Assembly: GCA_029261395.1 (NCBI GenBank)
Contig: JAJDBJ010000025.1
Span: forward strand, 1 to 35,727
DNA: 35,727 nt
Direction: 5' to 3'
From: Nitrospinaceae bacterium
GTDB lineage: Bacteria > Nitrospinota > Nitrospinia > Nitrospinales > Nitrospinaceae
Made by a program: the position numbers and the translations under genes. Positions 10,395-18,036 of the stretch are shown here, piece after piece (positions within the stretch are counted from its first letter, which is position 1; every line of letters begins with the position of its first letter). A model generated the notes under the pieces. The model saw only the letters and a program-made list of their open reading frames with translations, was not told the origin of the DNA and ran no database searches.

Positions 10395-10481
10395 AACTAA
10401 CTTCCCTTCGCTGGCATTAACCAGATCAGGTTCAAAGGGTTGTCCTTATTGGACTCTCAGTTCGAAACAACACCCCTAGTT
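10395..10481 (-). ncRNA. TPP riboswitch (THI element)
   Basis: The minus strand carries the full thi-box consensus. It runs AACTAGGGGTG (5' half of P1/P2), CTGAGAG, ACCCTTTGAACCTGATC, TGGTTAATGCCAGCG and AGGGAAGTTAGTT, whose TAGTT closes P1 with AACTA. It binds thiamine pyrophosphate and lowers expression of thiSGEC when the cofactor is abundant. The terminator 24 bases downstream is its likely output. Confidence 0.97.
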
Positions 10482-10502
10482 CCCACTTGATTTTCAGGAG
10501 TC

Positions 10503-10530
10503 AGACTACTTGAATTAAAAAACAAGTCAA
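10503..10530 (-). promoter_or_regulatory. Possible promoter of the riboswitch-thi operon
   Basis: On the minus strand TTGACT (10525-10530) is followed after 16 bases by TAGTCT (10503-10508), a poor -10. The start would fall about 10 bases before the aptamer, which fits. The call rests on position and the good -35. Confidence 0.35.
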
Positions 10531-10536
10531 GAGATA

Positions 10537-10564
10537 TTGACCTTGCAAGAAAATCAGTTATTCT
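10537..10564 (+). promoter_or_regulatory. Promoter for the 10571 gene, likely giving a leaderless mRNA
   Basis: TTGACC (10537-10542), a 16-base spacer and TATTCT (10559-10564) form a reasonable sigma-70 promoter. Transcription would begin about 7 bases after the -10, which is the ATG itself at 10571. The gene has no Shine-Dalgarno, which fits a leaderless transcript. Confidence 0.5.
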
Positions 10565-10570
10565 AATCGT

Positions 10571-13129
10571 ATGAAACTATTTGAGACTAAACACCTTATC
10601 GCCCTCCTGGGGGTGCTGGCCCTGACATTTACAGGTTGTGCTTCCGGCGGCAGTAATAAGCCCGAGGCTCAGCAGACGGATCAGCAGATTGAAGCCCCCA
10701 ACACCATTTCCGGCCCTGACAAAGATTTGTATACGCAGGCTTTAAAGGCTCAGACCGATGGACAGTTTGAATCTGCCATCAAGTTATGGGAGAATTTTTT
10801 ATCCAGTCACCCGGACTCCTTTGAAGGGCATAACAATCTGGGGTTGGTGTATTACACTCAGGATATGCTGGAGCAGGCTCTGCGGGAATTCGAGACAGCC
10901 TACCGGTTGGAACCGGCTGACCCGATCATCCGAAAAAATCTGGCCCGTGCGCTACGGTTCAAGGCCAGCATGACCCACGAAAGCCGGGATTATTTTAAGA
11001 CGCTGGAAATTCTGGCCCGGTTGGAGAAGATTGTCGAACCTGAAGAAAAGCAGGCGATCCTTTTCAAGCAGGAGCAAGTGGAGGACCAGATTTTTCTGCA
11101 GGTGATCAAGGCGAACAATTCAGAGTCCTACCAGGATTTCGTCAACCGTTTTCCAGACGGATTAAACGCAGTACGAGCCCGGGAATATTTGGCCGAGCAT
11201 CCTAATCGGGTTTCCAGGTCGACCTCGAAAAACAAGGCTTCCAAGCCGATCTCGAATGGTAAAAGTTGGATCTCATCCGGCAAGGCAGTCAAAAACCCGA
11301 CCGATGGAACACCTTGGGAGTCCTCGGACAAACCACCCGAATACGCTTCTTCCCGTCCCACAGCAATCTACACACCGCCTCCGGCAGGAACCAAGCCGAA
11401 GAAAGAAGGTGATTTTTTCGGCACCGATTCCGAGGCTGTGGAGGATGTGACGGAAGAGAATGTAGGTGCCGCACAGGAAATGGATCCCTTAGCCGCTATC
11501 CCGTTTGAGGATTTTGAGAAACCCGAAAGGTCGAGCGGAGAGCAGGCTACCGCGAAGGCACCGGATGAAGGCAAGGAAAGCCTCAGGGTCGCGGGCGAGT
11601 TCAACGCAACCGATGGGAGTGCCACGGGCCTGGACACCCTGCCTGATTTGAAACCCTCTCCGGTCGTCGCCCTTCCGGTAGAAATGGATGCTCCCCAATC
11701 CACCGATACGGCAACCGCTTCTGTTGAAGGGGCTGTAGAACAAGCGGTCAAAGAAGAAATGCCCCTGGAGGAAGCCAGCGTTGACCCATGGGATCAAGCT
11801 ATAAAAGAGGAAGTACCGGCAGTAGCCCAGGCGGAAAGTGTCGAACCTGAACAAGCGCAGCCAGAGTCCGTTCAAGAAACTGAACCTGTTCAGGAGATGG
11901 CGGCAGAGCCGCAGGCAAGCCCTGCTGAATCTTTGGAGGTCGCTGGAAGTTCGGAATCCGAAGAATCTGAAAGCGAAAGAATTGCGCGTGTCGTAAGGGA
12001 GCAAATTGCAGCTGAAAATGCGGCATCCGAGCAGGCACAGCCGGAGCCTTCTGCTCAAGAGCCCGAGCCTGTCCAGGAGATGGCGGCAGAGCCGCAGGCA
12101 ATCCCCGAAGAACAGCCCATGGAGGTCGCGAACGTTGACCCGGCAGAAAGTTCTCCGGCAGAGGAGCCAGCACCGGACCCGGAAGACAATCAAAAAATTA
12201 GCCAGGAGACGATAGCCGAAACCGTGGCGGCCCTGGTTCCTTCGCTCCCTCAGCCGCAAGCGACGGAGACCCCTGCGGAAACTGTGGATTCTTCAAAAGC
12301 CATGGTCGTGGTTCAGATGAGTGGCGGTTCGACTCTGAATGTGCGGGCAAAGCCTACCACCCAAGGAGAAATTCTGGGTTATCTGGAAGATGGAGACATG
12401 ATGCCTTTCATGAGTGAATCGGGAGATTGGTATCAGATCGAAATTGAAGAAGGACTGTCCGGCTGGATCAGCAAAAAGTATTCAACCACTCGTAGTGTTG
12501 CTGTCGAGGCCTCCTTGCCCGTGCCAGAAGATGACATGACGAGTGAATTGGCTCCCCTTCAGCCTGAGCAGTCTTCCGGAGCTACGGAGGGCGCTATGAT
12601 CCTCGTCACGGTGAGTGAAGATTCGATATTGAATGTGCGCTCTATTCCATCTCCTAGCGGCGCGGTGGTGGATATGCTGTTTGGAGGGGATAAACTTCCT
12701 CTTGTGAAGGAAGAGAATGGTTGGTATCAGGTCCTGTTTGAAGACGAAACCACCGGCTGGATCAGTAAAAAGTTTTCCGTTGTGGAAGGTGGTACTCCCG
12801 TCGCTTCTGTGCCCGAAAAAGTTTCTGTGCCCGCACCGAAAGAAAAAACGACGGACTACTGGAATACTCCGGTTAAAAAGGCTTCGAAGGAGATGGTCAC
12901 TACGGTGGTTGTGATCAAGGTGCCGGAAGGATCTTCCTTGAATGTGCGTTCCGCCCCCTCTTCGCAGGGCGCAGTGGTGGGTAGTTTGAAGAGAGGCGAT
13001 ATGCGGCCCCTGCTGGAAGAAAATGGCGAGTGGTATCAAGTCGAACTTCAAGACGGCCAGGCCGGTTGGGTCAGTCAAAAATTTTCCGGCAAAATGGATT
13101 TGGGGTCGTCCTTCGTTCAAAGTCCTTAG
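10571..13129 (+). CDS. Lipoprotein with TPR and three SH3b domains
   Basis: An 852-aa envelope protein. The N-terminus is a lipoprotein signal (LLGVLALTFTGCASGG; lipidated Cys at 23). Residues about 50-130 form two to three TPR units (GHNNLGLVYYTQDMLEQALREFETAYRL). A long acidic, Pro/Glu/Ala-rich linker (about 190-575) holds an internal repeat built around EPVQEMAAEPQA, which occurs twice. Three SH3b domains follow at about 578-639, 675-737 and 775-844, each with a LNVR..P...GA/EI start, a central GDW/NGW/GEWYQ and a GWIS/GWVS..S ending. SH3b domains often bind peptidoglycan or proteins, so a cell-wall-anchored scaffold between outer membrane and peptidoglycan is likely (inference). There is no catalytic motif. 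It is divergent from the thi operon. Confidence 0.9.
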   Translation: MKLFETKHLIALLGVLALTFTGCASGGSNKPEAQQTDQQIEAPNTISGPDKDLYTQALKAQTDGQFESAIKLWENFLSSHPDSFEGHNNLGLVYYTQDMLEQALREFETAYRLEPADPIIRKNLARALRFKASMTHESRDYFKTLEILARLEKIVEPEEKQAILFKQEQVEDQIFLQVIKANNSESYQDFVNRFPDGLNAVRAREYLAEHPNRVSRSTSKNKASKPISNGKSWISSGKAVKNPTDGTPWESSDKPPEYASSRPTAIYTPPPAGTKPKKEGDFFGTDSEAVEDVTEENVGAAQEMDPLAAIPFEDFEKPERSSGEQATAKAPDEGKESLRVAGEFNATDGSATGLDTLPDLKPSPVVALPVEMDAPQSTDTATASVEGAVEQAVKEEMPLEEASVDPWDQAIKEEVPAVAQAESVEPEQAQPESVQETEPVQEMAAEPQASPAESLEVAGSSESEESESERIARVVREQIAAENAASEQAQPEPSAQEPEPVQEMAAEPQAIPEEQPMEVANVDPAESSPAEEPAPDPEDNQKISQETIAETVAALVPSLPQPQATETPAETVDSSKAMVVVQMSGGSTLNVRAKPTTQGEILGYLEDGDMMPFMSESGDWYQIEIEEGLSGWISKKYSTTRSVAVEASLPVPEDDMTSELAPLQPEQSSGATEGAMILVTVSEDSILNVRSIPSPSGAVVDMLFGGDKLPLVKEENGWYQVLFEDETTGWISKKFSVVEGGTPVASVPEKVSVPAPKEKTTDYWNTPVKKASKEMVTTVVVIKVPEGSSLNVRSAPSSQGAVVGSLKRGDMRPLLEENGEWYQVELQDGQAGWVSQKFSGKMDLGSSFVQSP

Positions 13130-13256
13130 CAATCCGTTCAGTGTTGATCGCGTTGTTGAGGGTAAGCTTCCTTCCCGTCTTTTAAAAAATTCCCTTATTA
13201 AATTTAAAATCTGATACAACATCAGCGTTTCTACATCTTTTATTAAGGAATACCCG

Positions 13257-14003
13257 ATGCAAGCAGTGATCTTACTGGCCGGTTATGGGTCGCGCCTGAA
13301 GCGCGACGATATCCCGCACAAATGCCTTTTGCCCTTTGGGAACGAAACCCTGCTATCGCGCCACCTCAACATTTTGCAGTCGCTAGGGATAGAGCAGACG
13401 GTATTGGTCGTCGGGCATAACAAAGAGGCGGTTAAAAATTATGCCCGAAGCCTCGATCTCAACATGCCCGTCGAGTTTGTGGATAATGACCGGTATGCAA
13501 CCACCGGCAATACGCTGTCTCTGGTGATGGGTCTGCGCGACCGCGAACAGGATTTGCTGGTGATGGACGGAGACGTGCTGTATCCAAAAGCCGCCCTGGA
13601 GGAATATGTCCGGCAATCCCGACCCTCCTCCTTTGCGGTGACGCCGGTGGATATCGACGATACCGAAGCCACCAAGGTGCTTCTGCGGGACGATCAAACC
13701 ATTGAATCGTTCGTGACCAAGCGGGATTTAACGCCGGAAGAAAAATCGCGGTTTCACATGGCAGGCGAGGCCATTGGATTTTTCATGCTGACCCAGGACG
13801 TGGCGCGCAACCTGGTCGCTCTTTACGACCGGGAGGAAGCTCGTTTTGTTCAGGTGCTTTGGGAAATCATCTTCAATGAAGTCACCCCACATAACGAAAT
13901 TCATCCATACCTTATCCCGAGCGGGGGATGCATAGAAATAGACACACAAGAAGACTACGAAGAAGCCCTCCGCTTGTATCAATCCCAAGCTGGAATATAC
14001 TGA
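13257..14003 (+). CDS. Nucleotidyltransferase (sugar-phosphate / phosphocholine cytidylyltransferase-like)
   Basis: A 248-aa GT-A fold nucleotidyltransferase. It starts with the nucleotide-binding signature AVILLAGYGSRLKRDDIPHKCLLPFG and continues with VLVVGHNKEAV, NDRYATTGNTLSLVMGL and the metal-binding MDGDVLYP. The C-terminal GGCIEIDTQEDYEEALRL is typical of the LicC-like / NTP_transf group. These enzymes activate a phosphorylated sugar, choline or similar group with CTP or UTP for surface polymers. The substrate cannot be read from the sequence. AAGGA lies 7 bases before the ATG. It is apparently monocistronic. Confidence 0.85.
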   Translation: MQAVILLAGYGSRLKRDDIPHKCLLPFGNETLLSRHLNILQSLGIEQTVLVVGHNKEAVKNYARSLDLNMPVEFVDNDRYATTGNTLSLVMGLRDREQDLLVMDGDVLYPKAALEEYVRQSRPSSFAVTPVDIDDTEATKVLLRDDQTIESFVTKRDLTPEEKSRFHMAGEAIGFFMLTQDVARNLVALYDREEARFVQVLWEIIFNEVTPHNEIHPYLIPSGGCIEIDTQEDYEEALRLYQSQAGIY

Positions 14004-14039
14004 AAAATCCGTAGATTAGCCTTCCAAAGCGTCCCCCTG

Positions 14040-14287
14040 GGTTTGTAACTATCTGATAAGTATACTATTTAGAAAGATAAAGCCCCCCAAGTTTTCCCGA
14101 TTCCTGACTCTATTCCCATAGAAATTATAAAATAATTTACATTAAAATAAGATAGTTATAAAATATTATAGAATTATAATGTATAATAGATTTTTAGTGT
14201 AATTATATATGAATAATAGTCTTTTCTAATAATCGATTTTCTATAGGTAATTGAAAATTATATCTTTTTTGCGCCATGTAATTTTAT
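14040..14287. other. Extremely AT-rich gene-free spacer upstream of a sigma-54 promoter
   Basis: This stretch holds no ORF of note and is mostly A/T from about 14095 to 14275, much richer than its surroundings. It contains the 10-mer GTAACTATCT (14045-14054), which also occurs beside the other sigma-54 promoter (25416-25425). A bendable AT-rich segment upstream of a sigma-54 promoter is a natural place for activator and bending-protein (IHF/HU) binding. No DnaA-box cluster was seen. Confidence 0.6.
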
Positions 14288-14305
14288 TTGGCATAACGCT
14301 TGCTC
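14288..14305 (+). promoter_or_regulatory. Sigma-54 (-24/-12) promoter
   Basis: TTGGCATAACGCTTGCTC has the invariant GG (14290-14291) and GC (14302-14303) separated by exactly 10 bases, with a near-perfect TGGCA and TTGCT. It lies about 64 bases before the start of the first small membrane protein gene, in a non-coding spacer on the right strand. Confidence 0.85.
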
Positions 14306-14368
14306 TATCTATAAAAGATTATCGAATTCTTTGTTTTTAACCTCTTGAAATGCGTGGAGTGAATCAAA

Positions 14369-14656
14369 ATGGAATCATTACAGGCACTGGCAAGTGAGCT
14401 TCAGTTCTCTCTCAGTATGAGTCAAATGATCATTAGTTTTGGCATCCTGGCCTTGGGGGCAATCTGGGGCCGAATGAAAGCGGGGCTATTTCTTTCACTG
14501 GGTACTTTTGCCTACTGGGGATATGCCGCCAATAAAGCGGTCTTGTTTCAGATGGTGATGGCTAACGGCTATGGAATCTTCATGACTGCGTTTCTCGGTC
14601 TGTTTCTGGGATTTTTGCTGTTTTACAATTGGGTTTCGCCTTCTTCCAGCAGGTAG
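14369..14656 (+). CDS. Small membrane protein of unknown function
   Basis: A 95-aa protein with three predicted transmembrane segments at about 18-36 (QMIISFGILALGAIWGRM), 39-58 (GLFLSLGTFAYWGYAANKA) and 68-89 (GYGIFMTAFLGLFLGFLLFY). It ends in a short polar tail. GGAG lies 9 bases before the ATG. It is the first gene after the sigma-54 promoter and is followed 34 bases later by a second small membrane protein of similar size and topology. No family is recognised. Co-transcription under sigma-54 suggests a two-component membrane unit made on demand (inference). Confidence 0.8.
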   Translation: MESLQALASELQFSLSMSQMIISFGILALGAIWGRMKAGLFLSLGTFAYWGYAANKAVLFQMVMANGYGIFMTAFLGLFLGFLLFYNWVSPSSSR

Positions 14657-14690
14657 ACGGCGGGTTTGCTTTCGGGGAGATTAAAGTACC

Positions 14691-14954
14691 GTGTTTGATG
14701 TTACGAATTGCGCAGTCACGCTCGATATTATTGTTCTCGCGCTGGGTTTGCTGGGGCTCAGTATCGTCTGGTCGCATTATAGAACGGCCTGGTTTATTGT
14801 TTATTTATCTTCCATGTACTGGGTATACACCCTGTACCAAACGGACCTCCTCCAAATGATGGGGCAGAACGCCTTTTACTGGTCGGGAGCCGCCGCCATC
14901 GCGTTCGGCAGTATCCTGCTGGCCATCATTAATCTTATGCCGGGAAGGCATTGA
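14691..14954 (+). CDS. Small membrane protein of unknown function, GTG start
   Basis: An 87-aa protein with three hydrophobic segments at about 8-28 (AVTLDIIVLALGLLGLSIVW), 33-50 (AWFIVYLSSMYWVYTLY) and 62-82 (FYWSGAAAIAFGSILLAIIN). The start is GTG at 14691, supported by GGGGAGA 10 bases upstream. It is probably an operon partner of the preceding gene, with which it shares size and topology but no obvious sequence identity. The family is unknown. Confidence 0.78.
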   Translation: MFDVTNCAVTLDIIVLALGLLGLSIVWSHYRTAWFIVYLSSMYWVYTLYQTDLLQMMGQNAFYWSGAAAIAFGSILLAIINLMPGRH

Positions 14955-14986
14955 CTTTCCGGTAGCATTACCTCCTCCTCTCCAAC

Positions 14987-15140
14987 TGCTGTAATCAGAG
15001 GTACCGGGGTCGCAAGACCCCGGTACCGGCACTTCGACATCCCCTCTTGTTCCTCCCTTACCAGTGTTATAATCAGAAAACCAGTGATGAGCCGGGCAGA
15101 TGGGGTCCAGCGTCAACGCTGGCCGGCACTTCGCCATCCC
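14987..15140. repeat. Two tandem copies of a hairpin-bearing intergenic repeat
   Basis: Copy 1 (14987-15043) has TGCTGTAATCAGA, a perfect 12-bp hairpin GGTACCGGGGTC-GCAA-GACCCCGGTACC (15000-15027, GNRA-type loop), then CCGGCACTTCGACATCCC. Copy 2 (15065-15140) has TGTTATAATCAGA, a hairpin CCAGCG-TCAA-CGCTGG (15107-15122), then CCGGCACTTCGCCATCCC. The flanks are conserved and the hairpin sequences differ. The 15000-15027 hairpin may also end the upstream small-membrane-protein transcript. Confidence 0.7.
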
Positions 15141-15196
15141 AACCCACATGCTGATGTCGTGTGTTTGGATCATCCTGTTTTTTAAAATACCGCCTT

Positions 15197-15889
15197 ATGC
15201 TGAAAAACTATAAAGCCGTGTTCTTCGACGTCGGGGGTACTTTGCTCCGCGTGCATCCGTCGGTGGGCGACGTCTACGCCACCCACGCCCGCGATTTCGG
15301 GTTCACGGGTAGTCCAGACGATCTCAACCGCGAGTTCCGGCAGGAGTGGTCCAACATGGGCGGTATGGAATCCCTGGGCAAGCAAAGTGGTCTGACAGTG
15401 GAGCGCGCGTTCTGGAAGGAGCTGGTGCACCGGGTGTTTGAGGCGCATGGCGGTTTGAACGATTTCGACCGCTACTTCAATCTCATCTACGATGTATTCC
15501 GCAATAAGGAAAGCTGGCGGGTGTTCGAGGATGTCAGCGAGTCACGCCTGCTGGATCAGTTGAAAGCTAACGGAGTGGTGCTGGGCGTGATTTCCAACTG
15601 GGATTCGCGCCTGCCGGAAATTCTCAAGAACACCGGCCTCGCGTCTTACTTCGATTTCATCCTGGCTTCCACCGTGGTCGGGTCTGCCAAACCGGATGCC
15701 GGCATATTCCTGGAGGCGCTCAAGCGGGCGGGCGTGCCGCCGGAGCAGGCCTGTCATATTGGCGACGAACCGACAGCCGATATCGAAGGCGCGCGCAACG
15801 TCGGGATCGCCCCTATCCTGATCGACCGCAAAGGACACCACAATGGCGACGGCATCAACCGCGTGGTATCGTTTCTCGAGCTCGTCTGA
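15197..15889 (+). CDS. HAD-superfamily hydrolase
   Basis: A haloacid-dehalogenase-type phosphatase of 230 aa. Motif I is FFDVGGTLLRV (the nucleophile Asp, with Gly in place of the common second acidic residue, as in DxGGT members). Motif II is GVISNWDSR (Ser/Asn), motif III is the Lys in GSAKPDAGIF, and motif IV is HIGDEPTADIEGA. A helical cap lies between motifs I and II. This pattern matches the HDHD3/REG-2-like branch of HAD hydrolases, whose substrates are mostly unknown. The ATG at 15197 directly precedes the conserved core; a GTG twelve codons earlier is in frame. No Shine-Dalgarno is visible. Confidence 0.9.
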   Translation: MLKNYKAVFFDVGGTLLRVHPSVGDVYATHARDFGFTGSPDDLNREFRQEWSNMGGMESLGKQSGLTVERAFWKELVHRVFEAHGGLNDFDRYFNLIYDVFRNKESWRVFEDVSESRLLDQLKANGVVLGVISNWDSRLPEILKNTGLASYFDFILASTVVGSAKPDAGIFLEALKRAGVPPEQACHIGDEPTADIEGARNVGIAPILIDRKGHHNGDGINRVVSFLELV

Positions 15890-15999
15890 AACCGTTAACC
15901 CCGGTCCCTCCCTTTAAAATATTTTCACGAAACCTTGAATAAAGCAGGCTTCAATCTTATCTGAATGGGAGTAGACGGTTTAACTTATTTGGAACTGAG

Positions 16000-16839
16000 A
16001 TGATGAATGCTCTAAAAACGACATTATTGCTGGGTGCATTGACCGTTTTGCTGGTCTACGGCGGCATGGCCCTGGGCGGCGAGCAGGGGATGATTTTTGC
16101 ATTTGTGTTTGCTGTGGTGATGAATTTCGGCGCGTACTTTTACAGCGACAAATTGGTATTGAAGATGTACAAGGCGCAACCGGTAACCGAATCCGAGTTC
16201 CCGGAAGTGTATGGGATGGTCCGGGATCTGTGCCGACGTGCCGACATTCCCCTGCCTAAAATTTACCGTATCCCTTCGCCGCAACCCAACGCGTTCGCCA
16301 CCGGGCGGAACCCGGAACACGCCGCCATCGCGTTTACCGACGGCATCCTGAACATGCTTGGCCACGATGAGTTCAAAGGCGTGCTGGCGCATGAACTGGC
16401 GCACGTCAAAAACCGGGATATTCTGATCGGAACGATTGTCGCGACGATGGCCGGGGCGATCAGCATGCTGGCCAATATCGCGCAGTGGGGGATGATTTTC
16501 GGCGGTGGTCGGGGCGGACGTAACGGCGGGCATCCGCTGATTCATATATTGATGATCATCATCGCCCCCATCGCGGCCCTGCTGGTGCAAATGGCCATTT
16601 CCCGCACCCGTGAATACCAGGCCGACCGCACTGGCGCGGAACTGATGGGGACTCCGGTGCCGCTGGCCAATGCCCTCGCCAAGATGGAGCGCAGTGCGAA
16701 ACAGATTCCCATGAACGCGGAACCGGCTACCGCCCATATGTTTATTGTCAGCCCGCTATCGGGCGGAGATTTGATGAGCCTGTTCAGCACTCATCCGCCA
16801 ATGGAAAAACGCATCGCCGCGCTGATGGCGCTGAGATAA
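16000..16839 (+). CDS. htpX: Membrane zinc metalloprotease HtpX
   Basis: An M48-family protease of the inner membrane that degrades misfolded membrane proteins. The 279-aa protein has two N-terminal transmembrane segments (about 6-22 and 28-46), the zinc motif [13 protein letters not shown] (HExxH form), two further hydrophobic segments (about 145-165 and 182-200), and the third ligand in [15 protein letters not shown]. The [16 protein letters not shown]-terminus is characteristic. Two ATG codons stand in tandem at the start. In other bacteria htpX is stress-induced; no clear heat-shock promoter was identified. A palindromic repeat follows the stop. Confidence 0.96.
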   Translation: MMNALKTTLLLGALTVLLVYGGMALGGEQGMIFAFVFAVVMNFGAYFYSDKLVLKMYKAQPVTESEFPEVYGMVRDLCRRADIPLPKIYRIPSPQPNAFATGRNPEHAAIAFTDGILNMLGHDEFKGVLAHELAHVKNRDILIGTIVATMAGAISMLANIAQWGMIFGGGRGGRNGGHPLIHILMIIIAPIAALLVQMAISRTREYQADRTGAELMGTPVPLANALAKMERSAKQIPMNAEPATAHMFIVSPLSGGDLMSLFSTHPPMEKRIAALMALR

Positions 16840-16865
16840 ATTCAATATCCCTTACATGCTTGAAC

Positions 16866-16952
16866 TGTCATTCTGAGGAGCCTAAGGCGACGAAGAATCT
16901 ATGTGTTCAAAACATAGATTCTTCGCTCCACTCCGTTCCACTCAGAATGACA
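16866..16952. repeat. Dispersed intergenic palindromic repeat, copy 3
   Basis: TGTCATTCTGAG at the left and CTCAGAATGACA at the right are exact inverted ends. An inner pair GAAGAATCTATGT / ACATAGATTCTTC is also exact. It is the cleanest of the three copies and could act as a bidirectional terminator between htpX and the convergent gene ending at 16982. Confidence 0.85.
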
Positions 16953-16981
16953 AGAAACCTCTCTTAGCCAGTTTTGAAATT

Positions 16982-17404
16982 TTATTTGAAAACCGTCAGC
17001 GGATCTTTTCCTCTTAAAGGATTCTCTCCCAAGTCGATACAGCGCACCCGCATATGGGATTTCGGCCCGAGATTGATGATCACCGCAATATCGTCGAACG
17101 TTAAATCTTCTCTGCCCTGGAACCGGGCAACATTGATCGTCGCCGGCAGATCGAATGCCCGCCTCTCACCCGGTTGTAAAATTTCACTCACAAACACTTT
17201 GCGACCGAGCACGACTTTGAGGTCGGCTTCCTCCTTACCGATGTTTTCGATGAAGAAATCATTGGCGCACCGTTCGGCCTCGCCCGGTTCGATGATACGG
17301 ATTTTTTCCACCTTGGTACTCTTATCCCCCGCCCAAAGACTTGCAGGTGCACCAAAAACCAGCATTAAGGCTAATATATATAAAATGGAAAATTTTCTAT
17401 TCAT
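16982..17404 (-). CDS. Exported protein of unknown function
   Basis: A 140-aa protein with a signal peptide (MNRKFSILYILALMLVFG, cleavage near APASLWA-G). The mature part (VEKIRIIEPGEAERCANDFFIENIG, then RKVFVSEILQPGERRAFDLP) looks like a small all-beta domain with two cysteines. I place the start at 17404, where GGAGG lies 7 bases upstream and the signal peptide begins; an ATG further upstream adds 26 residues of implausible sequence. It is the last minus-strand gene of the accessory region, 207 bases beyond the NTF2-like gene, so it may have its own promoter. Confidence 0.8.
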   Translation of the reverse strand: MNRKFSILYILALMLVFGAPASLWAGDKSTKVEKIRIIEPGEAERCANDFFIENIGKEEADLKVVLGRKVFVSEILQPGERRAFDLPATINVARFQGREDLTFDDIAVIINLGPKSHMRVRCIDLGENPLRGKDPLTVFK

Positions 17405-17611
17405 TGTATATCCTCCAATTGGGGGCGAAATGCACCCATAGTTGGGCTCGCGAGTGAAAAGATGCCAGGAATGAGTCTCCACTCACGGGTCTTAAGGAAC
17501 ATCTATTCTATCAATATGGTCCTGAATCCCCATTTAGCAATGGGTTGAAATCTATGTGTTGGAATTTAAAGTCAAAAACTCGTTCCGGAATGGGGTTACA
17601 GATCAGGTGGT

Positions 17612-18007
17612 TTAACTGGGCAGGGCCACTGCTATCATTGCCGTATCAGCAAACTGCCGAAACCGTTTTACTTTCGAGTGTACGATTTCGTAAAGATGCA
17701 CCGCTGCGGCTTCTATGGTTTTGTGTGTCTGTCGATGTTCCCCCAGATAAGCTCCCACCACGACCACTCGGGAGCCGTCCTCGGATTCGAACATCTCATC
17801 AATCCTGAATTTGAAATAAGTCCAGTCTTTTTCAAATGGGTGGAAAACATTTTTAATGACTTCATCGGCTCCGTGAAAGCGGCCTCCTTTTGGAAAACCC
17901 TCGTTTTGTATCCACTCGATATCTTTGGAGCAGAGGGAACGGAACAAATCGTAGTCTTTGGTTCGAAATGCGTTGTATAGATTTCCAATAATCTCTATCG
18001 ATGACAT
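17612..18007 (-). CDS. NTF2/SnoaL-like protein (second copy in operon A)
   Basis: A 131-aa protein with the SnoaL/NTF2-like alpha+beta cone fold pattern: an N-terminal helix (IIGNLYNAFRTKDYDLFRSL), WIQNEGFPKGGRFHGADEVIKNVF, strand-rich VVVVGAYLGEHRQTHKTIEAA and HLYEIVHSKVKRFRQFADT. Such proteins are small-molecule-binding or isomerase-like enzymes, and the ligand is unknown. I choose the ATG at 18007 (GGA 7 bases upstream); a TTG four codons earlier is in frame. A truncated relative lies at 22000-22107, sharing NAFRTKDYD with nearly identical DNA. It is the last gene of operon A. Confidence 0.85.
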   Translation of the reverse strand: MSSIEIIGNLYNAFRTKDYDLFRSLCSKDIEWIQNEGFPKGGRFHGADEVIKNVFHPFEKDWTYFKFRIDEMFESEDGSRVVVVGAYLGEHRQTHKTIEAAAVHLYEIVHSKVKRFRQFADTAMIAVALPS

Positions 18008-18036
18008 AACTGTTTCCAAAATTTAACCTTATATTA

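Noticed and set aside
11489-12259. Minus-strand ORF opposite the lipoprotein linker
   Set aside because: Arg/Leu-rich antisense of a repetitive Glu/Pro/Ala region, with no start signals.
14040-14340. Replication origin in the AT-rich spacer
   Set aside because: No DnaA-box cluster and no dnaA/dnaN/gidA neighbours; the sigma-54 promoter at its end explains the region better.
15000-15027. CRISPR repeat
   Set aside because: There are only two unequal hairpin copies with non-identical cores, no regular spacers and no cas genes.
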